Notes under the pieces: generated by a model
Database searches by the model: none
What the model was told of the DNA's origin: nothing
The model's input: only the letters and a program-made list of their open reading frames with translations
Shown: positions 49,251-57,017 of the stretch, in pieces
How positions within the stretch are numbered: position 1 is the stretch's first letter
How the letters are laid out: each line of letters begins with the position of its first letter
Assembly: GCA_949841355.1 (NCBI GenBank)
Contig: CATKZP010000007.1
Span: 62,001 to 126,000, forward strand
Source: an uncultured Oscillospiraceae bacterium
Lineage (GTDB): Bacteria > Bacillota > Clostridia > Oscillospirales > Oscillospiraceae
DNA: 64,000 bases
Direction of reading: 5' to 3'
Position numbers and translations under genes: made by a program

Positions 49251-49707
49251 ATCTCAGCTCGGCGCGGAATTTTCCATCCTCCACCGTGACCACCCCGTAG
49301 CCCACCCGGGCGTGCACTCCCCCGGCGCTGCCCGGGTTGAGCATCCACACCCCGCAGTTGGGCATATTCAGCGCGTCGTGGGTGTGGCCGAAGCACACCA
49401 CGTCCGCCCCCTTGGCCCTGGCCGACCGGGCCAGGTGGTCCGTCCCGCTCTTCACATAGTAGCGGTGGCCGTGGGTGAGCAGAAAGCGCACCCCGCCCGT
49501 CTCCACCAGCAGCTCGTCGGGGGCCTGGTCCCAGTCGCAGTTCCCCCGCACCAGCTCCATGGGCACATCGGGGTAGGCGTCCCGCAGGGCCTCTCCGTCC
49601 CGGTAGCAGTCCCCCAGGAAGAACACCCGCCGGGGGCGCTCCCGCTCCATGGCGTCCATCATGGCCCCCAGGCGGCCGTGGGAATCCGAAAACACTAAAA
49701 TCTTCAT
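49249..49707 (-). CDS. YfcE/MJ0936-type metallophosphodiesterase
   Basis: The 152-residue protein has the calcineurin-like metal ligands D-H in VFSDSHGR (residues 7-9), GD in FFLGDC, GNCD, GHRYY and GHTH (about residue 112), in the order of YfcE-type phosphodiesterases. It acts on phosphodiesters in the cytoplasm; the true substrate is unknown. The start at 49707 is favoured for the family N-terminus MKILVFSDSHG; it is divergent from the small-protein operon. Confidence 0.92.
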   Translation of the reverse strand: MKILVFSDSHGRLGAMMDAMERERPRRVFFLGDCYRDGEALRDAYPDVPMELVRGNCDWDQAPDELLVETGGVRFLLTHGHRYYVKSGTDHLARSARAKGADVVCFGHTHDALNMPNCGVWMLNPGSAGGVHARVGYGVVTVEDGKFRAELR

Positions 49708-49714
49708 ATTGGTC

Positions 49715-49741
49715 ACCATTTCTCCCAACTCACATATACTA
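49715..49741 (+). promoter_or_regulatory. Mother-cell-like promoter (sigma-K or sigma-E)
   Basis: ACC (49715-49717), 15 bases, then CATATACTA (49733-49741), which fits the sigma-K pattern AC-N16-CATANNNTA. It lies 23 bases before the first small-protein gene, so the start point would be very close to the ribosome site. Confidence 0.4.
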
Positions 49742-49763
49742 GGCATGAACGGAGGGATCACCT

Positions 49764-50024
49764 ATGCCGAATTTTGACGAGCTGCTCAAGGGAAAAGAGG
49801 CTGCCGGCCTCATGAAGGACCCCGCTAAGCTGGAAAAGCTCCGGGACGCGCCGGAGACCCAGCAGATTTTCAATCTGCTCAGCCGGAGCACCGGCGACCT
49901 GGAGGGCGCCGCCCAGCGTGCCGCCCAGGGGGACACCGCCCAGCTGGCCGGAGCCATCCGCCAGCTGATGAGCGACCCTCAGGGGGCGAAGCTCATTCAA
50001 AAGATGAAGGAAAACCTGAAATAA
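49764..50024 (+). CDS. Small uncharacterised protein, first of three
   Basis: The 86-residue helical protein (MPNFDELLKGKEAAGLMKDP, ending LIQKMKENLK) is charged and has no signal, membrane helix or known motif. It starts behind GGAGGGATC. Its regular heptad-like pattern (KLEKLRDAPETQQIFNLLSR) resembles the helical N-terminus of the next protein. The three genes are tightly packed and probably form one operon, possibly expressed in the mother cell during sporulation. Confidence 0.75.
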   Translation: MPNFDELLKGKEAAGLMKDPAKLEKLRDAPETQQIFNLLSRSTGDLEGAAQRAAQGDTAQLAGAIRQLMSDPQGAKLIQKMKENLK

Positions 50025-50057
50025 CCACATCAAACGCTCCGGAGGGAGGGAAAAGCC

Positions 50058-50534
50058 ATGGGTGAACTGGAGGAAAAGCTGGAAAATATCCTGGGCAATC
50101 CCCAGGCCATGGCTCAGATCATGTCCCTGGCCCAGTCGCTGAACCTGGGCGGCTCCCAAAACCAGGCGCCTTCTCCGGACGCGGCCGGGGACGCTCCCCC
50201 GCCTCAGCCCCAGGATGGGGCGGCGGGAGGCTCCCCTCCGGCGCCGTCCGCCGCTCCCCCGGCCACCCCCGGCGGGAGCGGCGGACTGAGCGGGCTGCTG
50301 GGCGCTCTGGGCGGGCTGGACGGCAATACCCTGTCCGCCGCCGCCAGCCTCATCGGCCAGTTCACCGACGATGGCGACGACAAGCGCACCGCCCTGCTGG
50401 CCGCCCTGCGCCCCTATGTGCGGGAGGAGCGGTACGCCAAGCTGGACAAGGCAATCCAGATCGCCAAGCTGTCCCGGCTGATCCGCTCGGGGCTGGATCT
50501 GCTGCGCGCCCGCAAGGAGGACGGCCATGTATAA
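50058..50534 (+). CDS. Uncharacterised Pro-rich helical protein, second of three
   Basis: The 158-residue protein has a helical N-terminus (MGELEEKLENILGNPQAMAQ, then IMSLAQSLNL), a low-complexity Pro/Ala/Gly stretch (about 38-80) and a helical C-terminus (DKRTALLAALRPYVREERYA, KLDKAIQIAKLSRLIRSGLD). No membrane segment is present. It has a GGAGGGAGG ribosome site and overlaps the start of the third gene by eight bases. I do not recognise the family. Confidence 0.75.
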   Translation: MGELEEKLENILGNPQAMAQIMSLAQSLNLGGSQNQAPSPDAAGDAPPPQPQDGAAGGSPPAPSAAPPATPGGSGGLSGLLGALGGLDGNTLSAAASLIGQFTDDGDDKRTALLAALRPYVREERYAKLDKAIQIAKLSRLIRSGLDLLRARKEDGHV

Positions 50535-50913
50535 CCACTACTTAGACGGCGGCAGCTTTGTCCAGCTGGACCCGGAGCCTCAGCCCGGCTCCGGTCCCGT
50601 CCGCCAGGACCACCGCCCCGGCGAGGGCCAGCACCGGCCCGGAACTCCCAGCCCTCCCGCCTGGAGCCGCCCCGTCCAGCCGTCCCGGGCCAAAAACGAC
50701 CTGCTCAAGGAGGTCACCGGCGGGCTGGGCCAGCTGCTGGACGGCGTCAAAAAGCACTTCTCTCTGGAGCACTTCGACACCGGGGACATCCTGCTGGTGC
50801 TCATCATCCTCTTCCTCTACCTGGAGGACGGGGACAATCTGGAGCTGGTCATCACCCTGGGCCTTCTGCTCCTGCTGGGACTGGGCGGCGAACCGGACAA
50901 GGAGGAGGAATAA
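50527..50913 (+). CDS. Uncharacterised protein with hydrophobic C-terminus, third of three
   Basis: The 128-residue protein begins MYNHYLDGGSFVQLDPEPQP and continues with a Pro-rich region (about 17-57), an amphipathic helix (NDLLKEVTGGLGQLLDGVKK) and a hydrophobic stretch (about 86-118, DILLVLIILFLYLEDGDNLE and LVITLGLLLLLGLGG) that may form a membrane hairpin. The start overlaps the upstream gene, so translation is coupled. No family is recognised. Confidence 0.72.
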   Translation: MYNHYLDGGSFVQLDPEPQPGSGPVRQDHRPGEGQHRPGTPSPPAWSRPVQPSRAKNDLLKEVTGGLGQLLDGVKKHFSLEHFDTGDILLVLIILFLYLEDGDNLELVITLGLLLLLGLGGEPDKEEE

Positions 50914-51669
50914 TCATCCCGCGTGCAGCACCGTCCCGTCGGGCAGCGTGAAAATGCCCTGGAGCTCGTCCAGGGGGCTCACCACGTCCCGGGAGGTCAT
51001 GGCGTACACCACCTGGCCGTCCTTCTCCGTCTCCGCCGCCGCCAGAAGGCCGCTGTCCACCGAGATCCAATAGCGCTCCCTATAGCCCAGCTCCGTCACC
51101 GCCTCCACGTAGACGCAGGGCTGGCCCTCCCGCTCCTCGTATCCGGCGGCGGTGATGTCCCGCTGGTCCAGCAGCAGCACGTCCTCATAGGTGGGCAGGC
51201 GCTGGCTGAGGTCGGCGGTCCGCTCCTCCGCGGGGCCGGAGTACACGCCCTGGCTCTGGTCCTGCCACAGCCACAGCGTCCCCTCGCCCACGATGGCGTG
51301 CTCCACCGCCCCGGAGCTGAGGGTCAGGTCGGTGCGCTGCCAGCCGCCGTCCGCCCACACCTGGCCGGTCGCCGTCCCCGCCGGCTCGCCCTGGAAGAAG
51401 TATTCCGCCGTCACCGTCCGGCGATAGCTCTCATACCGCTCCAAATACTCCACCAAATCCTGCACCGTCTGGGGAGTGACCTCCACCGCCACCCCTCCGG
51501 CCTGGGCGCTCTGCTCCGCGCCGGGGCTCTCGCTTTGGGCGGCGTCCGGGTCGGCCAGCACCAGCTCCGGCGTGGGGGAGAGCAGATTGAAGCAGAAGCT
51601 GTAAAGCACGGCGGCCAGCACCACCACGATGATGACTGCCGCCAGCGCCGCGCGCCGTCTCTCACCCAT
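50914..51669 (-). CDS. Single-pass exported protein of unknown function
   Basis: The 251-residue protein has a short basic N-terminus and one membrane helix (MGERRRAALAAVIIVVVLAA, then VLYSFCFNLL). An acidic linker and an extracellular beta-rich domain follow, containing VTAEYFFQGEPAGTATGQVW and YWISVDSGLLAAAETEKDGQ. The repeated beta-strands recall the LolA-like fold of outer-surface lipoproteins, but there is no lipobox. It starts 25 bases after the epimerase gene and may be co-transcribed with it. Confidence 0.7.
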   Translation of the reverse strand: MGERRRAALAAVIIVVVLAAVLYSFCFNLLSPTPELVLADPDAAQSESPGAEQSAQAGGVAVEVTPQTVQDLVEYLERYESYRRTVTAEYFFQGEPAGTATGQVWADGGWQRTDLTLSSGAVEHAIVGEGTLWLWQDQSQGVYSGPAEERTADLSQRLPTYEDVLLLDQRDITAAGYEEREGQPCVYVEAVTELGYRERYWISVDSGLLAAAETEKDGQVVYAMTSRDVVSPLDELQGIFTLPDGTVLHAG

Positions 51670-51694
51670 CTGTCGTCCCCCCTTCCGTGCGGCT

Positions 51695-52843
51695 TCAGCC
51701 CTCGAAGGGCTCCGGCGGCCGGTCCAACCGGCCAAAGTGGCACAGCACCGCGTCCGCGATGCGGCGGCAGGCCCTACCATCCCCGTAGGGGTTGACGGCG
51801 TGGGCCATCCGGGCGTAGGCGGCGGGGTCTGTGAGCAGCTCCTCCGCCATCCCCACGATGTCGTCCCGGCACACACCCGCCAGCTTCACCGTCCCGGCCT
51901 GAACGGCCTCGGGCCGCTCGGTCTCCTTCCGGAGGACAAGCACCGGCTTGCCCAGGGCGGGGGCCTCCTCCTGCAAGCCGCCGGAGTCGGTCATCACCAA
52001 AAAGCTGCGGGCCATCAGGTTGTGCATCTCCTCCACGTCCAGCGGCGCGATGAGGTGGACATTGTCCAGCCCGTCCAGATTCCGGTGGGCGCACTCCTGC
52101 ACCACGGGGCTCAGGTGGACGGGGTAGACCAGCTCCACCGACCGGTGGCTCCGGGCGATGCGGGCCAGGGCGGCCATGATGTCCTCCATGGGCGCGCCGT
52201 AGTTCTCCCGGCGGTGGCAGGTGACCAGAATCACCCGTTTGCCCTGGTAATCCAGCCTGTTCAGCGCGTCCTCCCCGAAGTTGAAATTCTCCGCCACCGT
52301 GGTCTGGAGGGCGTCGATCACCGTATTGCCGGTGACGTACAGCCCCTTTGTGATGCCCTCCGCCTCCAGGTTGCGGCGGTTGGCCGCCGTGGGGCAGAAA
52401 TGGAGCTGAGCCAGCCGCCCCACCATGGCCCGGTTCATCTCCTCCGGGAAGGGGGAGTACCGGTCCCAGGTGCGCAGGCCCGCCTCCACGTGGCCCACGG
52501 CGATCTGCTGGTAGAAGGCCGCCAGCGCCCCGGCGAAGGTGGTGGAGGTGTCCCCGTGGACCAGCACCAGGTCGGGCCGCACCTGCTGGAACACCTTTTC
52601 CAGCCCCAGCAGGCACTTGGAGGTGATGGTGGACAGGGTTTGGCTCTGCTCCATGATGTCCAGGTCGAACTGGGGCCGGATGCCGAAGATATTCAGCACC
52701 GAGTCCAGCATCTGCCGGTGCTGGGCGGTGACGCAGCAAATGCTCTCCACCTCGTCCCGGCTCTCCAGCTCCTTCACCAGCGGGGCCATTTTGATGGCCT
52801 CCGGCCGTGTGCCGAACACGGTCATCACCTTCAGCTTATTCAT
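51695..52843 (-). CDS. wecB: UDP-N-acetylglucosamine 2-epimerase
   Basis: The 382-residue non-hydrolysing epimerase converts UDP-GlcNAc to UDP-ManNAc for wall polymer synthesis. Diagnostic blocks are VFGTRPEAIKMAPLV, VHGDTSTTFAGALAAFYQ, GHVEAGLRTWD, PFPEEMNR and MTDSGGLQEEAPALGKPVLV. The start overlaps the end of the TagO/WecA-type gene by eight bases. The two enzymes together suggest synthesis of a GlcNAc-ManNAc linkage unit for teichoic acid-like polymers. Confidence 0.95.
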   Translation of the reverse strand: MNKLKVMTVFGTRPEAIKMAPLVKELESRDEVESICCVTAQHRQMLDSVLNIFGIRPQFDLDIMEQSQTLSTITSKCLLGLEKVFQQVRPDLVLVHGDTSTTFAGALAAFYQQIAVGHVEAGLRTWDRYSPFPEEMNRAMVGRLAQLHFCPTAANRRNLEAEGITKGLYVTGNTVIDALQTTVAENFNFGEDALNRLDYQGKRVILVTCHRRENYGAPMEDIMAALARIARSHRSVELVYPVHLSPVVQECAHRNLDGLDNVHLIAPLDVEEMHNLMARSFLVMTDSGGLQEEAPALGKPVLVLRKETERPEAVQAGTVKLAGVCRDDIVGMAEELLTDPAAYARMAHAVNPYGDGRACRRIADAVLCHFGRLDRPPEPFEG

Positions 52844-53969
52844 CGCCGTCCTCCTCCTTCTCCTGGGCCTGCTCTGTCTGATCGCGGGGCTCCGGCTCCT
52901 CCGGCTTTTCGTGGGCGGGGCCCGTCAGGAACACCCGCCACGCGATCCCCGCCGCCGCGGCCATGGCCAGCAGGAAGATCATGGCCTTCTCCGCGCCGCC
53001 CTCGGTGAGCACCACCGCCGACAGGCCCAGGATAGCGGAAATCACGTACAGCACCCCCACCGCCTGCTTCTGGGAGAAGCCCATGTCGATGAGCCGGTGG
53101 TGGACATGCCCCCGGTCGGGCTTCATGGGGCTCTGCCCGTGGGACACCCGGCGCACCACGGCAAAGCACACGTCGAAAATGGGCAGCCCCAGCATCAGGA
53201 AGGGGACCACAAAAGAGATGATGGTGTACTGCTTGAACATCCCCTCCACCGACATGGTGGCCATGATAAAGCCCAAAAAGGTGGAGCCCGTGTCCCCCAT
53301 GAAGATTTTGGCCGGGTTGAAGTTATAGGGCAGAAAGCCTATGCACGCCCCCACCAGCGCCGCCATCATCACCGCCACGTTCCACTCTTCCACCCGCAGG
53401 GCGATGACCAGCATGGTGGCCGCGCTGATGGTGGACACGCCGCAGGCCAGCCCGTCCAGCCCGTCGATAAAATTGACGGAGTTGGTGATGGCAAGAATCC
53501 AGATCACCGTGACCGGGATGGACAGCACCCCCAGCTCCCAATAGGGGTTGGGGCTGAATATGTTGGGATTGGACAGCACCTCAATGCGGTTGCCGGCCAT
53601 CACCGCGATGAGCGCGGCGATGATCTGCACCAGGAATTTGGGCTTGGCGGGCAGGGCGTACTTGTCGTCCAGCATCCCCAGCACCACGATAATCACCGCC
53701 CCCAGCAGCATCCCCTGCTTGGGCCTGTCCAGGGGGACGAACAGCAGCATGGCCACCACAAAGCCGAAAAAGATGGCCAGCCCCCCCATCCGGGGGATGG
53801 GATGGTTGTGCATCCGGCGGCTGTCCTTCGGCACGTCCACCGCGCCCACCTTCACCGACAGCGCCTTCACCAGCGGCGTGGACGAAAAGGACACCCCCGC
53901 CGCCAGCCCCAGCGCCAGCAGCACCGTCCAGATCCCCTGCCCCGCCACGATTTTACTCAGATCGTTCAA
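52836..53969 (-). CDS. TagO/WecA-type undecaprenyl-phosphate GlcNAc-1-P transferase
   Basis: The 377-residue membrane protein with about 11 helices attaches GlcNAc 1-phosphate to undecaprenyl phosphate. Motifs include RRMHNHPIPRMGGLAIF, VLGMLDDKYALP (DDK), NSVNFIDGLDGLACG, FMGDTGSTFLGF and the HVHHRLIDMGFSQ cytoplasmic loop specific to the TagO/WecA group rather than MraY. It begins the envelope gene pair with the epimerase. A parS site lies 79 bases upstream. Confidence 0.93.
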   Translation of the reverse strand: MNDLSKIVAGQGIWTVLLALGLAAGVSFSSTPLVKALSVKVGAVDVPKDSRRMHNHPIPRMGGLAIFFGFVVAMLLFVPLDRPKQGMLLGAVIIVVLGMLDDKYALPAKPKFLVQIIAALIAVMAGNRIEVLSNPNIFSPNPYWELGVLSIPVTVIWILAITNSVNFIDGLDGLACGVSTISAATMLVIALRVEEWNVAVMMAALVGACIGFLPYNFNPAKIFMGDTGSTFLGFIMATMSVEGMFKQYTIISFVVPFLMLGLPIFDVCFAVVRRVSHGQSPMKPDRGHVHHRLIDMGFSQKQAVGVLYVISAILGLSAVVLTEGGAEKAMIFLLAMAAAAGIAWRVFLTGPAHEKPEEPEPRDQTEQAQEKEEDGDE

Positions 53970-54047
53970 CGAAATTTCGCTCCTTCTAAGGGCGGCCGGG
54001 CCAAGCCCGCCGCCCCTTCTGTCTGTCTTGTGTCCCCTCGTTTCACA

Positions 54048-54063
54048 TGTTTCACGTGAAACA
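54048..54063. promoter_or_regulatory. parS: parS centromere site 2
   Basis: TGTTTCACGTGAAACA, identical to the site at 17793 and followed by the same six bases TTCGTT. It lies between trpS and the TagO/WecA-type gene. Confidence 0.93.
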
Positions 54064-54081
54064 TTCGTTCCCAGCGCGGCC

Positions 54082-55095
54082 TCAGCGCTCCCTGGGCAGG
54101 AAGCCCACCTTCTTATACACCTTGCGCAGGGTCTTGTTGGCGATGTGCTCCGCCTTTTCCGCCCCGGCGCGGTAGACCCCTTCCAGGTACGCCTTGTCCG
54201 CCAGCAGCCGCTCGGTCTCCTCCCGGATGGGCCGCAGGGTCTCCACCACCGCCTCGCCCACGGCGGGCTTGAACCTGCCGTAACCCTGGCCGTCGAACTC
54301 CCGCTCGATCTCCTCGTAGCTCTTGCCGGTCACGGCGGAGTAAATGGTCATCAGGTTGGCCACCCCCGGCTTGTTCTCCCGGTCGTAGCGGACGCAGCGC
54401 TCGGTGTCGCTGTCGGTCACCGCCCGCTTGAACTGCTTCATGATGACGCTGGGCGCGTCCATGAGGGTCACGCGGCCCGTGTCCCCGTCCTCGCTCTTGG
54501 ACATCTTGGCGCCCGGGTTGGTCAGCGACATGATCCGCGCCCCCACCTTGGGCACCCAGGGCTCCGGCATCTTGAACACCTCGCCGTACACGCCGTTGAA
54601 GCGTTGCACGATGTTCCGGGCCAGCTCCACGTGCTGCTTCTGGTCCTCCCCCACGGGGACGAAGTCCGGCTGGTAGAGCAGGATGTCCGCCGCCATGAGG
54701 CAGGGGTAGGTAAACAGGCCGCCGTTGATGTTGTCGGCGTTCTTGGCGGACTTGTCCTTGAACTGGGTCATGCGGGACAGCTCACCGAACATGGCGTAGC
54801 AGTTGAGCACCCAGCCAAGCTCCGCGTGCTGGTGGACGTGGGACTGGATGAACAGGGTGTTCTTGTCCGGGTCCAGCCCGCAGGCGATGTACTGGGCCAG
54901 CTGCTCCAGGGTGCGCCGGCGCAGGGCGGCGGGGTCCTGGCGCACGGTGATGGCGTGCAGGTCCGCCATGAAGTAGTAGCAGTCGTACTCCTCCGCCCGC
55001 TCCGCCCAGTTGCGCACCGCCCCCAGATAGGACCCCAGGGTCAGATCCCCGCTGGGCTTGATGCCGGAGAGCATCACTTTTTTCCCGTTTTCCAT
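54082..55095 (-). CDS. trpS: Tryptophanyl-tRNA synthetase
   Basis: The 337-residue class I synthetase charges tRNA-Trp. The HIGH-like motif is in SGDLTLGSYLGAVRNW (about residue 15), the KMSKS loop is GAKMSKSEDG (about 205), and DQKQHVELARNI and the FVPVGEDQ block bind tryptophan. Length is typical. It lies 14 bases after rsfS in the housekeeping run of minus-strand genes. Confidence 0.97.
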   Translation of the reverse strand: MENGKKVMLSGIKPSGDLTLGSYLGAVRNWAERAEEYDCYYFMADLHAITVRQDPAALRRRTLEQLAQYIACGLDPDKNTLFIQSHVHQHAELGWVLNCYAMFGELSRMTQFKDKSAKNADNINGGLFTYPCLMAADILLYQPDFVPVGEDQKQHVELARNIVQRFNGVYGEVFKMPEPWVPKVGARIMSLTNPGAKMSKSEDGDTGRVTLMDAPSVIMKQFKRAVTDSDTERCVRYDRENKPGVANLMTIYSAVTGKSYEEIEREFDGQGYGRFKPAVGEAVVETLRPIREETERLLADKAYLEGVYRAGAEKAEHIANKTLRKVYKKVGFLPRER

Positions 55096-55109
55096 ATCAG
55101 CTCACCGCC

Positions 55110-55478
55110 TTACTCGGCTTCCGCCGCGAGATATTGGGAGATGTCCACCGGCTGGGCGTCCGACCACAGCCGCTCCAGGCCGTAAAACTCCCGGCCCTCC
55201 TCGGTGAAGATGTGGACCACCACGCTGGAGTAGTCCATCAGCGTCCACTGGCCGCCCCGGTGGCCCTCGATGTGGTGGGGCTCCTCTCCGGCCTTGGACA
55301 GCGCCTCCTCCACCGCCTCGGCCAGGGCGCGCACCTGGGTGTTGGAGGTTCCGTTGCAGATGATGAAGTAGTCCGCCAGGGTGGTCTGGGCCGCGGTGTG
55401 CAGCACCTTGATGTCCTTGCCCTGCTTATCGTCCAGCGCCTTGACGGCGATGGCGGTCATTTCCTTTTCGCTTAACAT
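55110..55478 (-). CDS. rsfS: Ribosome silencing factor
   Basis: The 122-residue protein (DIKVLHTAAQTTLADYFIIC, NGTSNTQVRALAEAVE, GHRGGQWTLMDYSSVVVHIF) is RsfS, which binds ribosomal protein L14 and blocks subunit joining when nutrients are short. It follows the LCP gene, as is usual in Firmicutes, where nadD, yqeK, an LCP gene and rsfS are adjacent. Confidence 0.96.
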   Translation of the reverse strand: MLSEKEMTAIAVKALDDKQGKDIKVLHTAAQTTLADYFIICNGTSNTQVRALAEAVEEALSKAGEEPHHIEGHRGGQWTLMDYSSVVVHIFTEEGREFYGLERLWSDAQPVDISQYLAAEAE

Positions 55479-55491
55479 ACGATTCTCTCCT

Positions 55492-57015
55492 TTACGATTC
55501 AGCTCCGGCGGGCGCGCCGCTGGGAGCGGGCGGGTCGCTGGCGGGGGGCTGGCTGTCCTGGGGGGGGCGCAGCCACGCCGGCATGGTCTCCACCGGATCG
55601 CTCTGCGCCGGGTCCTCCGTTTCGGGGTCCGTGGGGACGGGTTCCGTGGGTATGGGGCCGCTGACGGCGGGGTCGGGGTCGGTGGGCTGGCCGCTCTCCA
55701 CCGGATCGCTCTGCGTGGGCTGGCCGCTCTCCGCGGGATCGCTCTCCACCGGCTCCTCGGTCTCCGCCACCGGCGGGAAGCCCAGCTCCGGGGCGGCCAG
55801 CCGCCCGGTGGACGAGCGCAGCGAGCCGTCTCCCACGGGGCTCATCAGGTCCAGCTGCCGGATGGTCACCTGTTCCACAAAGGGGTTCAGCTTCTCGTTA
55901 ATCAGGGGCAGCAGCTCGCTCTGGAGGGGGTAGACGAAGCTGCGGCTCTGTTTGCCCAGGCCGTAGCTGCTCAAGCCGTAGGGCATGGTGCAGAACTCCA
56001 CGTCGTCCACCGTCAGCCCGCCGAATACCGCCGACTGGGCGAACCACAGCATCCCCGTCACGTCCAGATCGCTCTCCACCCGGCTGTTGAACAGGTCGAT
56101 GAGCTGGCCGATGCGAAGCAGGTTCTGGATCTGAAGGGTCTGCTTCAGCACCGCCTTCAAAAACTGGTGCTGGACGTTCAGCCGGTCGATGTCGCTGCCT
56201 GTGCTGTTTCCGCCGGTGGACACCCCGGGATTGTTCTTTCGCCAGCGCACCACCTGCATGGCGTCGTCGCCGCTCAGCTTGCGCCAGCCCTGGGGCTGAT
56301 AGATGTTCAAGTCCTGGTCGGGATCGTAGTACTCCATGTGGTAGGGGTTGTCGAACCACACCCCGCCGATGGCGTCCACCATCTCGCCCACCAGCTCCCA
56401 GTCGATGCGCACATAGAAGTCCGGCACAAAGCCCACCAGCTCGGACACCTCGGTTTTCAGCGCCTGAACCCCGTCCGCTCCCTGGCCGTAGACGTTATAC
56501 ACGGCGTTGAGCTTCTTGGCGTCGATGCCGGGCCGGGCGCTGGAGTTGATGAGGGTGTCCCGGGGCAGGGACATGACGGTGGCCCGCTGGTTGGTCACGT
56601 CGTAGGTGGCCACCATCATGGTGTCGGTGAGGCCGGAGGCCACGTCCGAGCCGAAGATCAGGATGGTGAAGATGTCCTTGCTCTTGCGCTCGCCGCCCAC
56701 TTTGGGCTCCACCGCCTCAAAGCCCAGGGTGGGCTCCGCGCTGGGGTCCGCCGGCCCGTCGGATTCCACCGGCGCCGGCGGGGTGGGGGCGGGGGGCAGC
56801 GACGGCTTCTTCACCCACCGGCTGTGGAGCACCACCGCCGCCGCTGCCGCCGACATCACCGCCGCCAGCAGCAGCATGACAATCATGATCCACCGCTCTC
56901 TCTTTTTTTTGGCCTGCTGGGGGCTCAGGGGCCCGCCGGTCTTTTTCTCCAGCCGCTTCCCCGGCTCCCCCATGCTGTGCCCTTCCTCATTTATCTTTTT
57001 GGACTGGTCGCTCAT
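55492..57015 (-). CDS. LytR-CpsA-Psr family wall-polymer ligase
   Basis: The 507-residue protein has a cytoplasmic N-terminus of about 40 residues, one membrane helix (about 41-63) and an extracellular LCP domain (about 110-280). The LCP motifs are RATVMSLPRDTLI, DGVQALKTEV and the Arg-rich DAMQVVRWRKNNPG. LCP enzymes attach teichoic acids or capsule to peptidoglycan. The C-terminal 110 residues are a Pro/Ser/Asp/Glu-rich tail with repeats of the type (S/G)QPT.SDP(V/A)ESG. The TagO-type and epimerase genes nearby would make its substrate. Confidence 0.92.
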   Translation of the reverse strand: MSDQSKKINEEGHSMGEPGKRLEKKTGGPLSPQQAKKKRERWIMIVMLLLAAVMSAAAAAVVLHSRWVKKPSLPPAPTPPAPVESDGPADPSAEPTLGFEAVEPKVGGERKSKDIFTILIFGSDVASGLTDTMMVATYDVTNQRATVMSLPRDTLINSSARPGIDAKKLNAVYNVYGQGADGVQALKTEVSELVGFVPDFYVRIDWELVGEMVDAIGGVWFDNPYHMEYYDPDQDLNIYQPQGWRKLSGDDAMQVVRWRKNNPGVSTGGNSTGSDIDRLNVQHQFLKAVLKQTLQIQNLLRIGQLIDLFNSRVESDLDVTGMLWFAQSAVFGGLTVDDVEFCTMPYGLSSYGLGKQSRSFVYPLQSELLPLINEKLNPFVEQVTIRQLDLMSPVGDGSLRSSTGRLAAPELGFPPVAETEEPVESDPAESGQPTQSDPVESGQPTDPDPAVSGPIPTEPVPTDPETEDPAQSDPVETMPAWLRPPQDSQPPASDPPAPSGAPAGAES

Positions 57016-57017
57016 GC

